Virus record (IMG/VR): IMGVR_UViG_3300000117_000149
Location: 9,744-30,207 of that record
DNA: 20,464 nt
Direction: 5' to 3' (one strand)
DNA from: a virus
Numbering within the stretch: position 1 is the first letter of the stretch; each line of letters opens with the position of its first letter. Under the pieces are notes generated by a model. The model was given only the letters and a program-made list of their open reading frames with translations. It was not told where the DNA came from and made no database searches. Shown piece after piece: positions 1 through 9,672 of the stretch. The position numbers and the translations under genes are program-made.

Positions 1-15
1 TTTGTTGCAGAAGAT

Positions 16-1650
16 ATGGGTATTGACCAAAGCGTTGTAGCAAGAATGTTATTAGCGTTTAAAGAAGATAAAGCTGTATTAGAAGCAAGAGAAGGATGGA
101 ATATACCAGAGGAAGCAACAGCTTCTTTAGAATCATTTGAAAAATTTAGAGATAGATACTTCTTAACAGAGACTGGACAACCTTACGAAACCGCTAAGTT
201 CCATAAGAACTGGATTAAAAATATTTTAAAAGCTATAGATAAAGGTGAGCAGCTGATGATATTGTCACCTCCTCGACATGGTAAGACTGACTTGTTGACA
301 CATTTTGCTGTGTGGCAGATATGTAAAAACCCTAACATAAGAATTATGTGGGTAGGTGGTAATGAAGATATATCTAAAAATGCTGTAGGTTCTGTATTAG
401 ACCACTTAGAAAATAACGAACAATTAATAGAAGATTTTTGTGGACCAGGAGAAACTTTTAAACCTAAGAGTAGAACTGGTAAGACCTGGAGTTCTGGACA
501 GTTTACAGTTAAAACCAGGACAGTTACTGGTATTAAATCACCGACTATGGTTGCTGTAGGTAAAGGTGGAAAGATTCTTTCACGTGACTGTGACTTGATT
601 ATTGCTGATGACATTGAGGACCACTCTACAACAATACAACCTAGTTCAAGAGAACAAACTAAACGATGGTGGACAACAACACTATCTTCACGTAAAGAGG
701 AACACACAGCAATTCTTGTAATTGGTTCTAGGCAACACCCAGATGATTTATATAATTCATTAATTGATAACGATGAATGGAAAAAAATAATTGAATCCGC
801 ACATAGTTTAGAAATACCTATTGATTCTGGTCTAGACAAAGACCACAAGAAACACATGTTATGGGCAAGTAAAAGAAGTTATAAGTGGTTAATGGCACAG
901 AGAAGGAATGCAGAAACGACTGGTGGGTTAGCTATATTTGAAATGGTATATCTTAACCGACCATTCTCCGAAGGGCTGCAGATGTTTAAAGTAGATTCAC
1001 TTGATGCTTCAAGAGATGAGTCAAGAAGTATTGGGCATGTACCCGCTGGATGTAGATTGATAGCGGGACTTGACCCAGCTGCAACTGGATACCAGGCAGC
1101 ATTCTTATGGGCATTTAATGTTGAAGAAGGCAAACTGTACATGGTAGATATAGAAAATACTAAAGGTGGCGGCATACCCCAAGCATTTAAAACAATTAAG
1201 GAGTGGTACAAAAAGTATCACTGTTCACATTGGATTATTGAAGAGAATGGTTTTCAACGTGCCATACGACAAGATAGAGAATTAAAAGAGTGGACTGCAG
1301 CTAAAGGCATACACCTAGAAGGACATCAGACACAAAAAAATAAATTTGACCCATACTTTGGTGTAGGTTCTATGAGTGAACTGTTTGACAAGGGTAAAGT
1401 AAATTTACCTTATGGTAGTGCAGATTCACAAAATAAGAGTAATATATATCGTAGGCAGCTTTTGTATTTTTCAAATGCTGCTAGCAAGGCAAGTAGTAAA
1501 GGATATAAGTCGGATATAGTTATGGCAAGTTGGTTTCCAATCAAAATTGTAAGAAGATTACAAAAAGAATTTGTTGCTGACATGGCGCATGAATATACAC
1601 CGAGTTATGGCAATGTTGATATTAGTAATATGAACACAGCACCATGGTAA
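16..1650 (+). CDS. terL: Terminase large subunit (TerL), DNA-packaging ATPase/nuclease
   Basis: This is the motor that drives phage DNA into the prohead through the portal and cuts the concatemer. The N-terminal ATPase half shows a Walker A motif, SPPRHGKT, at residues 84-91. A Walker B-like LIIADDIED lies at 194-202, with D198/D199 and E201 as acidic candidates. The C-terminal RNase H-like nuclease half has the expected spaced acids: D352 in GLDPAATG, E409/E410 in IIEENG, and D500 in SDIVMASW. The 544 aa length is normal for TerL. The reading frame is open to base 1 (codons F-V-A-E-D precede the ATG) and no clear Shine-Dalgarno lies in the 15 visible bases, so the true start may be upstream of the window. 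The stop is 4 nt before the portal gene, the usual terminase-portal pairing. No small terminase is visible. The family call is very secure; the packaging type (cos, pac or terminal repeat) cannot be read from this window. Confidence 0.96.
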   Translation: MGIDQSVVARMLLAFKEDKAVLEAREGWNIPEEATASLESFEKFRDRYFLTETGQPYETAKFHKNWIKNILKAIDKGEQLMILSPPRHGKTDLLTHFAVWQICKNPNIRIMWVGGNEDISKNAVGSVLDHLENNEQLIEDFCGPGETFKPKSRTGKTWSSGQFTVKTRTVTGIKSPTMVAVGKGGKILSRDCDLIIADDIEDHSTTIQPSSREQTKRWWTTTLSSRKEEHTAILVIGSRQHPDDLYNSLIDNDEWKKIIESAHSLEIPIDSGLDKDHKKHMLWASKRSYKWLMAQRRNAETTGGLAIFEMVYLNRPFSEGLQMFKVDSLDASRDESRSIGHVPAGCRLIAGLDPAATGYQAAFLWAFNVEEGKLYMVDIENTKGGGIPQAFKTIKEWYKKYHCSHWIIEENGFQRAIRQDRELKEWTAAKGIHLEGHQTQKNKFDPYFGVGSMSELFDKGKVNLPYGSADSQNKSNIYRRQLLYFSNAASKASSKGYKSDIVMASWFPIKIVRRLQKEFVADMAHEYTPSYGNVDISNMNTAPW

Positions 1651-1654
1651 AAAA

Positions 1655-3394
1655 ATGAATGAATCAGCTTTATACGATAAGATAACACAGTTACATTATG
1701 ATAACCAAGATGGTTATGCAATGCGTGGTCGTATTCGTTCTATTATGAATGGTGGACCCAATGGAATACTTGCACTACTAGGTGACCAGCTAAAAGGTTT
1801 TGAAGATTGGCAAGTACCAATGCCTAACCTTATGAGTTCTGGTTTAGAGCATTTAGCACAGAAGATAGGAAGAATACCTAACTTAAAAATAGATGTACCT
1901 AACAATAAAGATTCAGAACGTGCAAGAAACAAAGCTGAAAAGATAGGCAGAATTATTACTGCGTACGATGATGTACAAAGATTAGATTTGCAAATGCCAC
2001 AAGTTGGTCGATGGTTACCAGGTTATGGCTACGCTGTATGGGTAATCAAAGAAAAGAAAGATGCTAATGGAACCCCTTATCCAGTAGCTGAATTACGAGA
2101 CCCATACAACTGTTTTCCAGGTTACTTTGGTGCAGACCAACAACCTAAAGACATGTCTATTGTAAGAAGAGTACCTAAAGATTCTCTAGCTAGAGTTTAT
2201 CCAGCATATAAAGATAAAATTATGAAGGATGTTCCTAACCAAATTAATATAGGTAGTGCTTATGCTTCTCCTTATACAGATTCATACAATGGTTCTTGGG
2301 CAAACTCCAATGGACAAGGTGACTTAGTTGCTGAATATTATAATGAAGAAGGTACCTACGTATTCCACATGTCATCTAGTACAGTATTAGATTTTATACC
2401 AAACCCACTAGGAAGCGGTCCTGCTTTCGTTGTAGCAAAGAAATTTTCTTTTGACCAACTACAAGGACAGTACGACCAGATTATAGGTTTAATGGCATCT
2501 ATGGCAAAGATTAATGTTATGAGCATTATCGCTATGGAAGATGCAGTATTTACAGAGACAAACATAACTGGAGAATTAGAATCTGGACAATACAAAAAAG
2601 GTAGATTCGCAGTCAACTACTTCTCTCCAGGAAGTCAGATTTCAAAACCATCATCTAATATGCCTTATCAATTATTTCAACAGATAGACAGAATAGAACG
2701 ACAACTTCGTGTTGGTGCTTCTTATCCTGCTACTGATGACTCACAATCTCCAGTTAGCTTTGCTACTGGTAGAGGACTTGAAGAGTTAGGTGCATCTATG
2801 TCTCTAATGATTAGAGAGTATCACACCATTATGGCTGATGCTATAGAACAGATAGATGCTAAAAGACTTGAATGGGATGAAGTAATGTATGGTGGTATGA
2901 CTAAAGAACTTTCTGGTTATAGAGATAATAAATTCTTTTCAGAAACATACGAACCAGTTAAAGACATACAAAAATCTTACAAGACACGAAGAGTGTATGG
3001 AGCAATGGCTGGATATGATGAACCACAGAAGATAGTTACAGGGCTGCAACTACTTAGTTCTGGAGTTATTGATACACAAACATTACAAGAGAACCTAGAT
3101 GGTTTAGATAACCTTGTAAGAGTTAATGAGAGAATAACAAAAGAAAAGATGGATAAAGTTTTAGAAGATACGCTTATGGCACAAGCAAGTCAAGGTGACC
3201 AGAAAGCTATCATGGCTGTAGTGCAAATAAGAAAAAACCCAGAGAATATGCAAAACATATTAGATAAATTTTTTACAGCTGAAGAACCAGAGATTCCGCA
3301 GGAAGAGACAGCAATGATTGAGGGTATGGGTCCAGCCACCACTGGTCCCGCACCTTCTATACAACAAGCTTTAGGAATGATGGGCAATGCTTGA
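1655..3394 (+). CDS. Portal protein
   Basis: The product (579 aa) would form the dodecameric portal ring at one capsid vertex, the channel for packaging and ejection and the docking site for TerL and the tail. The identification rests on several points. The gene directly follows TerL and the length is right. The N-terminal half (about residues 60-190) is mixed alpha/beta and portal-like, with an ELRDPYNCFPGYFG segment near 145-160. A long helical stretch after about residue 340 (RVGASYPATDDSQSPVS, then GLEELGASMSLMIREYH) resembles the stem and helical core of portals that precede a flexible acidic/proline C-terminus. The C-terminus is rich in Pro, Gly and Met. There is no obvious Shine-Dalgarno before ATG 1655; translation is probably coupled to terL, whose stop lies 4 nt upstream. 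The stop overlaps the next start by 8 nt. The call combines order and sequence style; a structure-based search would confirm it. Confidence 0.88.
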   Translation: MNESALYDKITQLHYDNQDGYAMRGRIRSIMNGGPNGILALLGDQLKGFEDWQVPMPNLMSSGLEHLAQKIGRIPNLKIDVPNNKDSERARNKAEKIGRIITAYDDVQRLDLQMPQVGRWLPGYGYAVWVIKEKKDANGTPYPVAELRDPYNCFPGYFGADQQPKDMSIVRRVPKDSLARVYPAYKDKIMKDVPNQINIGSAYASPYTDSYNGSWANSNGQGDLVAEYYNEEGTYVFHMSSSTVLDFIPNPLGSGPAFVVAKKFSFDQLQGQYDQIIGLMASMAKINVMSIIAMEDAVFTETNITGELESGQYKKGRFAVNYFSPGSQISKPSSNMPYQLFQQIDRIERQLRVGASYPATDDSQSPVSFATGRGLEELGASMSLMIREYHTIMADAIEQIDAKRLEWDEVMYGGMTKELSGYRDNKFFSETYEPVKDIQKSYKTRRVYGAMAGYDEPQKIVTGLQLLSSGVIDTQTLQENLDGLDNLVRVNERITKEKMDKVLEDTLMAQASQGDQKAIMAVVQIRKNPENMQNILDKFFTAEEPEIPQEETAMIEGMGPATTGPAPSIQQALGMMGNA

Positions 3395-3596
3395 TTTATT
3401 TGAAGAGATTGTTTGTACCCATCTAGCAGAAGTTGATGAAGAATGTGATGACATAATCCTAGAAGATTATATTAAAAGACAACACATCTTGCGTACTATC
3501 GCACAACAACACATGCCTAGACAATTTTTTGTAATATCAGAACCAATTTTTTTAGAAGAGTATGAGGAGGATGAAGATGGCGACCAGGATTACTAA
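3387..3596 (+). CDS. Small acidic protein of unknown function
   Basis: This 69-aa product is not a family I recognise. It is strongly acidic, with an EEYEEDEDGDQDY tail and a second acidic patch (EVDEECDD) near residues 15-22, and has two cysteines. It starts inside the end of the portal gene (8-nt overlap), with AGGA about nine bases upstream of the ATG, and its own 3' end overlaps the next gene. It is therefore probably translated by coupling in the late operon. Position between the portal and the ejection-protein block suggests a head-completion or assembly accessory protein, but nothing in the sequence proves this. No signal peptide or membrane segment is seen. I am fairly sure it is a real gene because of the tight overlaps on both sides and the lack of a competing frame. 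Confidence 0.72.
   Translation: MLDLFEEIVCTHLAEVDEECDDIILEDYIKRQHILRTIAQQHMPRQFFVISEPIFLEEYEEDEDGDQDY
3565..3570 (+). promoter_or_regulatory. Shine-Dalgarno AGGAGG that fixes the next start
   Basis: A perfect AGGAGG lies six bases before ATG 3577. Two upstream in-frame ATGs (3562 and 3571) sit before or directly against the motif and have no useful ribosome-binding site of their own. The motif is within the 3' end of the preceding acidic-protein gene. Confidence 0.8.
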
Positions 3597-3939
3597 AAGA
3601 AACGCAGCAATACCTCCAGCATCTCAAAATGTAATTGACCAATCCAGAATGACTTATGGAGAAAAAGGTCCATTAAAAGAGTTAAATAATGAAGTTAAGA
3701 ATTTAAACTTAGGTCAAGAGACACCTACAGCTGCGCCAACGCCAGGACAAAACTTAGGTGGAGCTTTACAAAGTAGTGTGTTTGCACCTACTGACCAACC
3801 ACTACGACCAGTAGAAGATGGACTGGACTTTGGTCCAGGAGTAGGTTCACAAGGACCAACAGAATCTACAGAAGAATTAATACAGAAATTTTTTGACCTA
3901 ACAGGTGACCCTTTACTAGCTAATTTATTAAAAGGGTAA
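3577..3939 (+). CDS. Small proline/glutamine-rich virion-module protein, unknown function
   Basis: The predicted product is 120 aa, starting MATRITKRNA. The frame could open at ATG 3562, but the perfect AGGAGG at 3565-3570 is spaced correctly only for ATG 3577. The N-terminus is short and basic. The middle is low-complexity, rich in Pro, Gly, Gln and Thr (for example TPTAAPTPGQNLGG), and probably disordered. The C-terminal stretch of about 25 residues (STEELIQKFFDLTGDPLL) looks like an amphipathic helix that could bind a partner. I recognise no family. The gene overlaps the previous one by 20 nt and ends one base before the giant gene that follows, so it is embedded in the same operon. A minor head or assembly role is a guess from position. 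Confidence 0.75.
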   Translation: MATRITKRNAAIPPASQNVIDQSRMTYGEKGPLKELNNEVKNLNLGQETPTAAPTPGQNLGGALQSSVFAPTDQPLRPVEDGLDFGPGVGSQGPTESTEELIQKFFDLTGDPLLANLLKG

Positions 3940-3940
3940 C

Positions 3941-6900
3941 ATGGCATACAGTACCTTTGATGCAGCTTCTTTTGCAGATGATTCTGCTACAGAAAGAGCG
4001 ATACAGAAATCTGTTGCACCAACACAAGCTACACAAGCTATGGCTAACCAAGCTTCAGCTATTATTAAAAGATTCCCAACAATAAGTAAAGGTTCTTTAG
4101 TAGGTGCAGTCAAGTTAGGTATTAGTGATAATGACCCTAGATTGGGACAAATAGTTTTAAAAGAATCTTTAGCTAAAGAACAAAATGGTTTTTCTAAATT
4201 ACGTGAAGCTATCAGTGTTAAAGAAAAAGCAAAAAGTGCATCACGTGGTTTATTCCTAGGATTCCAAAACTTATGGGAAGCTGGATTACCTAGAGGTGCT
4301 AGATATTTAGAAGGCAGACAACAAGGTATGACACACGATGAAGCTAAAGACAAATCTAAAGCATCTTTACTTGATATGAAAGCACAAGCTGAAGCAGCAG
4401 GTAAAGAAGTTGACTTAGGTACAGGATGGTTTCTAGGTAGCACTGACCCAACACAAACAGATGAATACAAAAACATGTTGGCAGCTGGTGTTGACCCATT
4501 AGTAGCTAGAGAATTTGTTCTAGATAATGTTTTAGGTGTACAGATTTACGAGCAACAAAGAAAAAAAGCAGAAGAAGCAATACAGTTTACTGGAGAAAGA
4601 GCAGAGAGATTTGAAGAAGCTGGACTTAAACCTACAGTAACTATTGGTCGTTTTTTATTTAAACCAGTAGATGAGATTATAGAGCCAGGAACAACTGCAT
4701 ACAACAATATAACTGGTGTTATAGATATACTTGCACAAATTTATGGTGACCCAACAGTAGCTTTAACAAAAGGATTTTCACTCCTAAGTAAATCTGCTAA
4801 AACTTTTACAAACTTAGACAATTTATCTAAAGCTGGAAAACTTTTTGAAAACACTGGGCTGCTCCAAGGAACAAGAAAAACTATCTTTGGACCAACATCA
4901 CAAGAATTTCTTGCTGGTAAAGGTGGTGTAAAGTTTAAACAATTTTTATGGGAGAACAATACATCAGATATTATTGCAACATCAAAAAATAATATTGATG
5001 ACTATGATTTTTATGTTGCTTTAGATAAATTTAAAGCAAAGAATAAAGGTAAATCATTCGATGAGATAGATGATGCGCTTACTAAAGAATTAGTTAATGA
5101 GAATTTATTAGTAAAGGCAACATTAAATAATGTTCCTACAGTTAAACGTGCTGGTAACAACATGACAAAAATGATGGAAAGAACTTATGGAACAAGACTT
5201 GTTACAGAAAATAAAAATGATAGTTTAGTTTCACTAAATAGATTTATACGTTTAGCTACATCAAGTATGGATAAAGATGCAGCTGCTAAAACTACAAATA
5301 AATTTATGAAAGATTCCATGAAAGCACTTAGTGCTGCAGATGCACCTTCACAAACAGCAATAGTTGTTACTAATTTCATAGAGAGAAATTTTAAACCAGC
5401 TGTTATACGTGGACTAGCAGGAGTAGATAAAGATACTTCTGTTAAAAAAGCTGCAACAAAGTTAACTGAATGGCAAACTGAATTAGTTGAACAAGGATTA
5501 AGTGTCCAGGCAAGGTTTATTGGAACTGCTAAGAAAAACAAAGATACTGTAAGAAGTTATACAATAGATTCATCTGGTGGAGATTTACCAATAACTAATG
5601 TATTAAGAGACTTACAAGGTGGAAATTTAGATGGTATTAAAGAGTTACTAGACCCAATAGTTGCATCGCAGTTAGCAGATGAAATATTTTTACCAGACCC
5701 TAAAGCTTTGATACGTTCTGCCAAAGCATTAGATGACACACTAGGAAAAGTAGGAACTAAATTACTAGCTTCTGGAAATGTAGAATCAACAAGAAGATTT
5801 ATGGATTGGTACTATGGTGCTTTATTCAAACCATTAGTTTTGTTAAGACCAGCATGGACAATAAGAGTTATAGCAGAAGAGCAATTAAGAATGTTATCTT
5901 CTGGTGTTACTAATGTTATTACACATCCAGCACAAATGATTGCTAGAGCTACAGGTAAGCAAAAAGAATCAAGCAAGATGTTGTTAGGTTCCTTTGAAGA
6001 TAACGCACAGTTTATTGATGTAACTTTGAATGGTGCAGGTATAACTTCTGCTTCCAGGAGAACAGGTGGAACAGGTAGATTTACTACAGTATCAAGACAA
6101 GAGAATAGAAAAGCTTGGGGTGAAGCATCATTTAGAAACTTTATGCAACACAAGTTTGACCCATTGTCTAGGAGACTTGCTGCAATACAACTAGAACCAA
6201 ATACTGCTGCTAGAAAAGCGCAGCTAAATAAATTAATTAAAGAAGCACAGACACAAGGTAACCCATTAAATAAACATATTAGAAAAGTTACAGGTGCAGA
6301 AGGGCATGCTTTTAAAGGAGCTGGCTTCAATGGTGCGCCAGGTAAAGCTAAAGCAGAAGAGTTTATTTACTATGCAAATGCTTCAGTGGCACAAGTTACT
6401 GGTGGAATTGTAGAGACAAGCACTAAAGGTAATAGAGCAAGACTTGCTAGAAACTGGATAGATGAGAATGGTAAAGAAGATTTACTTAAAGCTTTGTCAG
6501 ATGAAGCAATGGATGCTGCAGAGTTAGTAGGTTTAGAAAATATAGACATGGGTAAATACTGGGCAGGTCAGCTTAGTGATGTTGAATACACCTCTATAAC
6601 TACACAGTTAAGAAAAAACCAAGAAAAAATGAAAAAAGATTTCGTTAAGAAGTTTGAAAAAGTATTACCAGAACAAGCACGTGGAGAGTTAAAGAATGCA
6701 ATGACATCACAAACTAGAAGGTTAGATGACTTTGTAGATGAATCTTTTAATTTCTTTATGACTATTCCTACTAAAACAATGTCAAGAGCGCCAACCTTTA
6801 AGTTTCATTACTGGGACAAAGTAGGAGACTTTGCACAACATGCTAATGCAGCAACACTTAAGAAGTTAGTACAACAAGCTAAAGAAGCTGGACTAGCTAC

Positions 6901-8656
6901 AGGAACTAAAAATGAAAAAGCTGTACTTAAAAAACTAGAAAGTTACCAAGGAGTTAAAGGCGGCATAAACAAAGTAGAGATTATAGATAAGATAGGTGCA
7001 TCACATGCGCTTACTGAAACTAAAAAACTGCTTTATGATGTATCTACTAGAACAAGATTAGGTAATGCAACTAGAGGAATATTCCCATTCGGGGAAGCAT
7101 ACGTAGAAATCTTTAGTACTTGGAGCAGATTAATAGCAGAGTCACGAGGAAAACCTTTACGTAGAGCGCAGCAGCTTGTACAGTCAGCACAAAAACCTAA
7201 CCCAGTGTTTGATGATTCTGGACAAAAAGGATTCTTTTATAAAGACCCAAATACTAATGAAGAGTTGTTTGGTTATCCAGGAGAAGGATTAATACAGAAG
7301 TGGATGTTTAAAGACTTAACAGAGAATGGTGTACAAGTTAACCTACCAGTCTTTGCTGGTTCTTTAAACATAGCAGGTAACTTAATACCAGGTTTTGGTC
7401 CAACTATTACAGTTCCAGCTGCATTTATAAATCGTAAGTTTAATGTATTAAGACCAGGTAAGTGGGAAGAGACAGTATTGTTTGGAGACTTTGCACCACC
7501 TCGCACAGAAACTATTAGCGAAGTTATAACATCATTAGCACCAGCACCTTCTTGGTTAAAGAAACTAGGTACAGCTTTTGGTATAGGTGGAGCAGAATCT
7601 AAACGTATGTTCTCCAATACAACTATTGATGTGTATAAAGCTTTAGTGTATGCAGGAAAGATTGATGATAGTTCTCCAGAAGGAGCTAATGAAGGAATGG
7701 AGTTAGCTGGAGACTACGCCAGGAATATATTTATTATTAGAAGTATTTCACAAGCTATTGGACCATCTGGTTCTGTAAGCCCTAAGTATGAGATATCTGA
7801 TAAGACAGGACAACTATTCTTGTTTGAAACATTAGCTGAAGAGTATAGAAATATATCTAATGCTTCACCAGATAGTTCTACAGCAGTTAAAACATTCGTA
7901 GAGAGATTTGGATTTAACCCAATTACATTAGCTACCAGTAGAACAGAGACTATAAAGAAAAGACCAGTCACAGCTGATGGTGCTACATGGGAGAGAAATA
8001 ACCCAGAACTTGTAGAGAAATTTGATTTAACTTACGCATTCTTAATTGATGAAACTAATTCAGAGTTCATGTATGAACAGTATTGGAATCAGATTATTAG
8101 TGGCGATAGAGTTCCTAGAACTATAGAACAATGGCAACAAGCTAAGAATATTCTTTTAGGCAGCGTAGAGTATGAAAACTTTGTTAAAGAGAATGGATTG
8201 TTAGTAAGAAACGATAAGGTTTCTGTACAAGCTAAAAGAAATAAGAAAGCAGAAATAGCTAGTAAGTACCCAGGTTATGGTAGAAGCATAGACTATTCAC
8301 AAACAAAACCAGAGATGGATGATTTAATTGATGAATTGTACACATGGTTCGACCCAGTTAGTTATCAACTAGATAGTTCACTAACAACTAACCCAGCAGC
8401 ATTAGGTTTAGTTGAGTATGTAAAGACTAGAGATGCAGTAATTGCACAAACAAAACAATTAAATCCTACTTATACTGACAAGTCTTTTAGAAGTTCAAAC
8501 AAATTAGCGCCATTTAGAAGCTTGTTAAGAAACAAGATGCAAGGTATATTGGTTAAGTACCCAGAGTTTGGACCCTTAGCAAAAGAAATCTTTGAAAGAG
8601 AACTCCGAGAAGCAGATGAAGATATAGAATTAATAAGAGGATTAAATGACAGTTGA
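3941..8656 (+). CDS. Giant (1571 aa) putative internal virion / DNA-ejection protein
   Basis: This is the largest gene in the window and the most distinctive product. It is largely alpha-helical by composition, rich in Lys, Ala, Glu and Leu, and has no signal peptide. Recognisable local features are few: a Pro/Trp/Arg-containing helical segment near residues 630-655 (LLRPAWTIRVIAEEQLRML), an FMTIPTKTMSRAPTF segment near 940-955, and an aromatic FPFGEAYVEIFSTWSRL motif near 1047-1063. These are followed by a glycine- and proline-rich hydrophobic region around 1133-1163 (AGSLNIAGNLIPGFGP). Such mixtures occur in the large multidomain ejection proteins of podoviruses and in actinophage giant virion proteins; the aromatic motif reminds me of the 'large polyvalent protein' class, unverified. 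The gene begins one base after the previous stop, behind a weak AAGGG, and overlaps the next gene by 11 nt. No tape-measure hydrophobic repeats are seen. Function is inferred from size, order and the following lysozyme. Confidence 0.6.
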   Translation: MAYSTFDAASFADDSATERAIQKSVAPTQATQAMANQASAIIKRFPTISKGSLVGAVKLGISDNDPRLGQIVLKESLAKEQNGFSKLREAISVKEKAKSASRGLFLGFQNLWEAGLPRGARYLEGRQQGMTHDEAKDKSKASLLDMKAQAEAAGKEVDLGTGWFLGSTDPTQTDEYKNMLAAGVDPLVAREFVLDNVLGVQIYEQQRKKAEEAIQFTGERAERFEEAGLKPTVTIGRFLFKPVDEIIEPGTTAYNNITGVIDILAQIYGDPTVALTKGFSLLSKSAKTFTNLDNLSKAGKLFENTGLLQGTRKTIFGPTSQEFLAGKGGVKFKQFLWENNTSDIIATSKNNIDDYDFYVALDKFKAKNKGKSFDEIDDALTKELVNENLLVKATLNNVPTVKRAGNNMTKMMERTYGTRLVTENKNDSLVSLNRFIRLATSSMDKDAAAKTTNKFMKDSMKALSAADAPSQTAIVVTNFIERNFKPAVIRGLAGVDKDTSVKKAATKLTEWQTELVEQGLSVQARFIGTAKKNKDTVRSYTIDSSGGDLPITNVLRDLQGGNLDGIKELLDPIVASQLADEIFLPDPKALIRSAKALDDTLGKVGTKLLASGNVESTRRFMDWYYGALFKPLVLLRPAWTIRVIAEEQLRMLSSGVTNVITHPAQMIARATGKQKESSKMLLGSFEDNAQFIDVTLNGAGITSASRRTGGTGRFTTVSRQENRKAWGEASFRNFMQHKFDPLSRRLAAIQLEPNTAARKAQLNKLIKEAQTQGNPLNKHIRKVTGAEGHAFKGAGFNGAPGKAKAEEFIYYANASVAQVTGGIVETSTKGNRARLARNWIDENGKEDLLKALSDEAMDAAELVGLENIDMGKYWAGQLSDVEYTSITTQLRKNQEKMKKDFVKKFEKVLPEQARGELKNAMTSQTRRLDDFVDESFNFFMTIPTKTMSRAPTFKFHYWDKVGDFAQHANAATLKKLVQQAKEAGLATGTKNEKAVLKKLESYQGVKGGINKVEIIDKIGASHALTETKKLLYDVSTRTRLGNATRGIFPFGEAYVEIFSTWSRLIAESRGKPLRRAQQLVQSAQKPNPVFDDSGQKGFFYKDPNTNEELFGYPGEGLIQKWMFKDLTENGVQVNLPVFAGSLNIAGNLIPGFGPTITVPAAFINRKFNVLRPGKWEETVLFGDFAPPRTETISEVITSLAPAPSWLKKLGTAFGIGGAESKRMFSNTTIDVYKALVYAGKIDDSSPEGANEGMELAGDYARNIFIIRSISQAIGPSGSVSPKYEISDKTGQLFLFETLAEEYRNISNASPDSSTAVKTFVERFGFNPITLATSRTETIKKRPVTADGATWERNNPELVEKFDLTYAFLIDETNSEFMYEQYWNQIISGDRVPRTIEQWQQAKNILLGSVEYENFVKENGLLVRNDKVSVQAKRNKKAEIASKYPGYGRSIDYSQTKPEMDDLIDELYTWFDPVSYQLDSSLTTNPAALGLVEYVKTRDAVIAQTKQLNPTYTDKSFRSSNKLAPFRSLLRNKMQGILVKYPEFGPLAKEIFERELREADEDIELIRGLNDS

Positions 8657-9668
8657 TGAATTTTTACAAAGAATAGAAAGTATAATACTTCAGATTAATG
8701 AAGATGATTCACTAGGTACCAATCAAATAGGTATTACAACAGAACAAAGAGTAGATATATTATCAGCACCTACAATACAAGATGCTTCTTTATATTTATT
8801 GTCTTCAAACATTCCACAATACGTAATAGATTTTGCTACATCTGGACAAGATATAGCAGGTGTTACAGGAGATAATGTTGCATTAGCAGCAGCTACTGAA
8901 CAATATGGACAGTTCGGTAATCAAGATGCAGTCTTAGGTGTACCAGCTAACTATGTTCCTCCACGTTCTGGCGCTACAGATTTTTATACTGAAACAGATT
9001 TAGTTAACTTATTCGCTGGCAAGTCAGAAGAAGAGATTGCTGGCATACAAGCAGATTTAATTAACTCTAACTTACTTAGTGTTGGTGATGGATTTATGCC
9101 AGGAGAATGGGACTTAGCAACTCAAAGAGCTTTTACTCCAGTGTTAAGCAGAGCAAATAGAGGTGGTATTACTGATGTAGAAAAACTTAATGGTGCTGCA
9201 TGGAAAACAACATTAGATGAATATGTTGCTAATCCAGTACCAGAGATACCACAATCAGAGACTTACTTACCAGCTGACCCAGCAACTATTGCACAAAAGG
9301 TAAAAAGACTTTATGCTGCAGATTTAAACAGAGACCCTAATCCCTCTGAACTTAAACTGTTATCTAACACAATGTACAAAGAAGCAGAAGCTTCTTATCA
9401 ACAGAATCAATCTTTGGCTGCTACAGCACAGCAACAACCAGAGATGACTGGCGAAGAAATACTCGCTGGTGATTATGGAAACTATGCAGCTGACAATGTA
9501 CAGAGCGCTATCGAGGACCAAGGTCTTACACAGATAGACTCTGAAAGTAGAATGAGAGAAAAGTTTGATATGATAACCGACAAAGAAAAAAGCAGATTAG
9601 GAGAGAATTATAGTGCAAGGAATACTAGGGCTACTATTCTTAATAGTATCGCTAACAGACCCAATTAG
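8646..9668 (+). CDS. Virion-module protein of actinophage type, unknown function
   Basis: The product is 340 aa. The N-terminal 60 residues are helical. Residues about 110-185 carry a repeat-like motif (EEIAGIQADLINSNLL, then GEWDLATQRAFTPVLSRAN) that resembles a compact helical domain I associate with actinobacteriophage virion proteins next to lysozymes. After a Pro-rich linker comes a segment at about 212-240 containing DPATIAQKVKRLYAADLNRDP, again of a style seen beside actinophage lysozymes. The C-terminal quarter is charged and low in hydrophobics. The gene overlaps the giant gene by 11 nt, has AGAGG five bases before its ATG, and is followed by the transglycosylase gene. A structural or ejection role linked to the neighbouring muralytic protein is inference. 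The family resemblance is from memory and needs a profile search. Confidence 0.6.
   Translation: MTVDEFLQRIESIILQINEDDSLGTNQIGITTEQRVDILSAPTIQDASLYLLSSNIPQYVIDFATSGQDIAGVTGDNVALAAATEQYGQFGNQDAVLGVPANYVPPRSGATDFYTETDLVNLFAGKSEEEIAGIQADLINSNLLSVGDGFMPGEWDLATQRAFTPVLSRANRGGITDVEKLNGAAWKTTLDEYVANPVPEIPQSETYLPADPATIAQKVKRLYAADLNRDPNPSELKLLSNTMYKEAEASYQQNQSLAATAQQQPEMTGEEILAGDYGNYAADNVQSAIEDQGLTQIDSESRMREKFDMITDKEKSRLGENYSARNTRATILNSIANRPN
9599..9603 (+). promoter_or_regulatory. AGGAG motif offering an alternative GTG start for the lysozyme gene
   Basis: AGGAG lies nine bases before GTG 9613, which is in frame with the lysozyme. The preferred ATG 9673 has no recognisable Shine-Dalgarno upstream. 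The motif is inside the preceding gene, so it could equally be chance. Confidence 0.35.
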
Positions 9669-9672
9669 TAAT

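Noticed and set aside
246-262. Hammerhead-ribozyme-like CTGATGA
   Set aside because: It is inside terL, and no GAAA core or closing stems lie at the required distances.
183-857. Long open frame on the minus strand opposite terL
   Set aside because: It lies wholly within the secure TerL gene, has no ribosome-binding site or family features, and its composition is that of a complementary shadow. The same applies to the other minus-strand frames.
3562-3576. Earlier ATG starts (3562, 3571) for the proline-rich small gene
   Set aside because: The perfect AGGAGG lies after ATG 3562 and abuts ATG 3571, so only ATG 3577 is correctly spaced.
3941-8656. Tail tape-measure protein
   Set aside because: Size alone would fit, but there are no periodic hydrophobic segments, no tail-tube or chaperone genes with frameshift nearby, and the gene lies before the capsid gene next to the portal.
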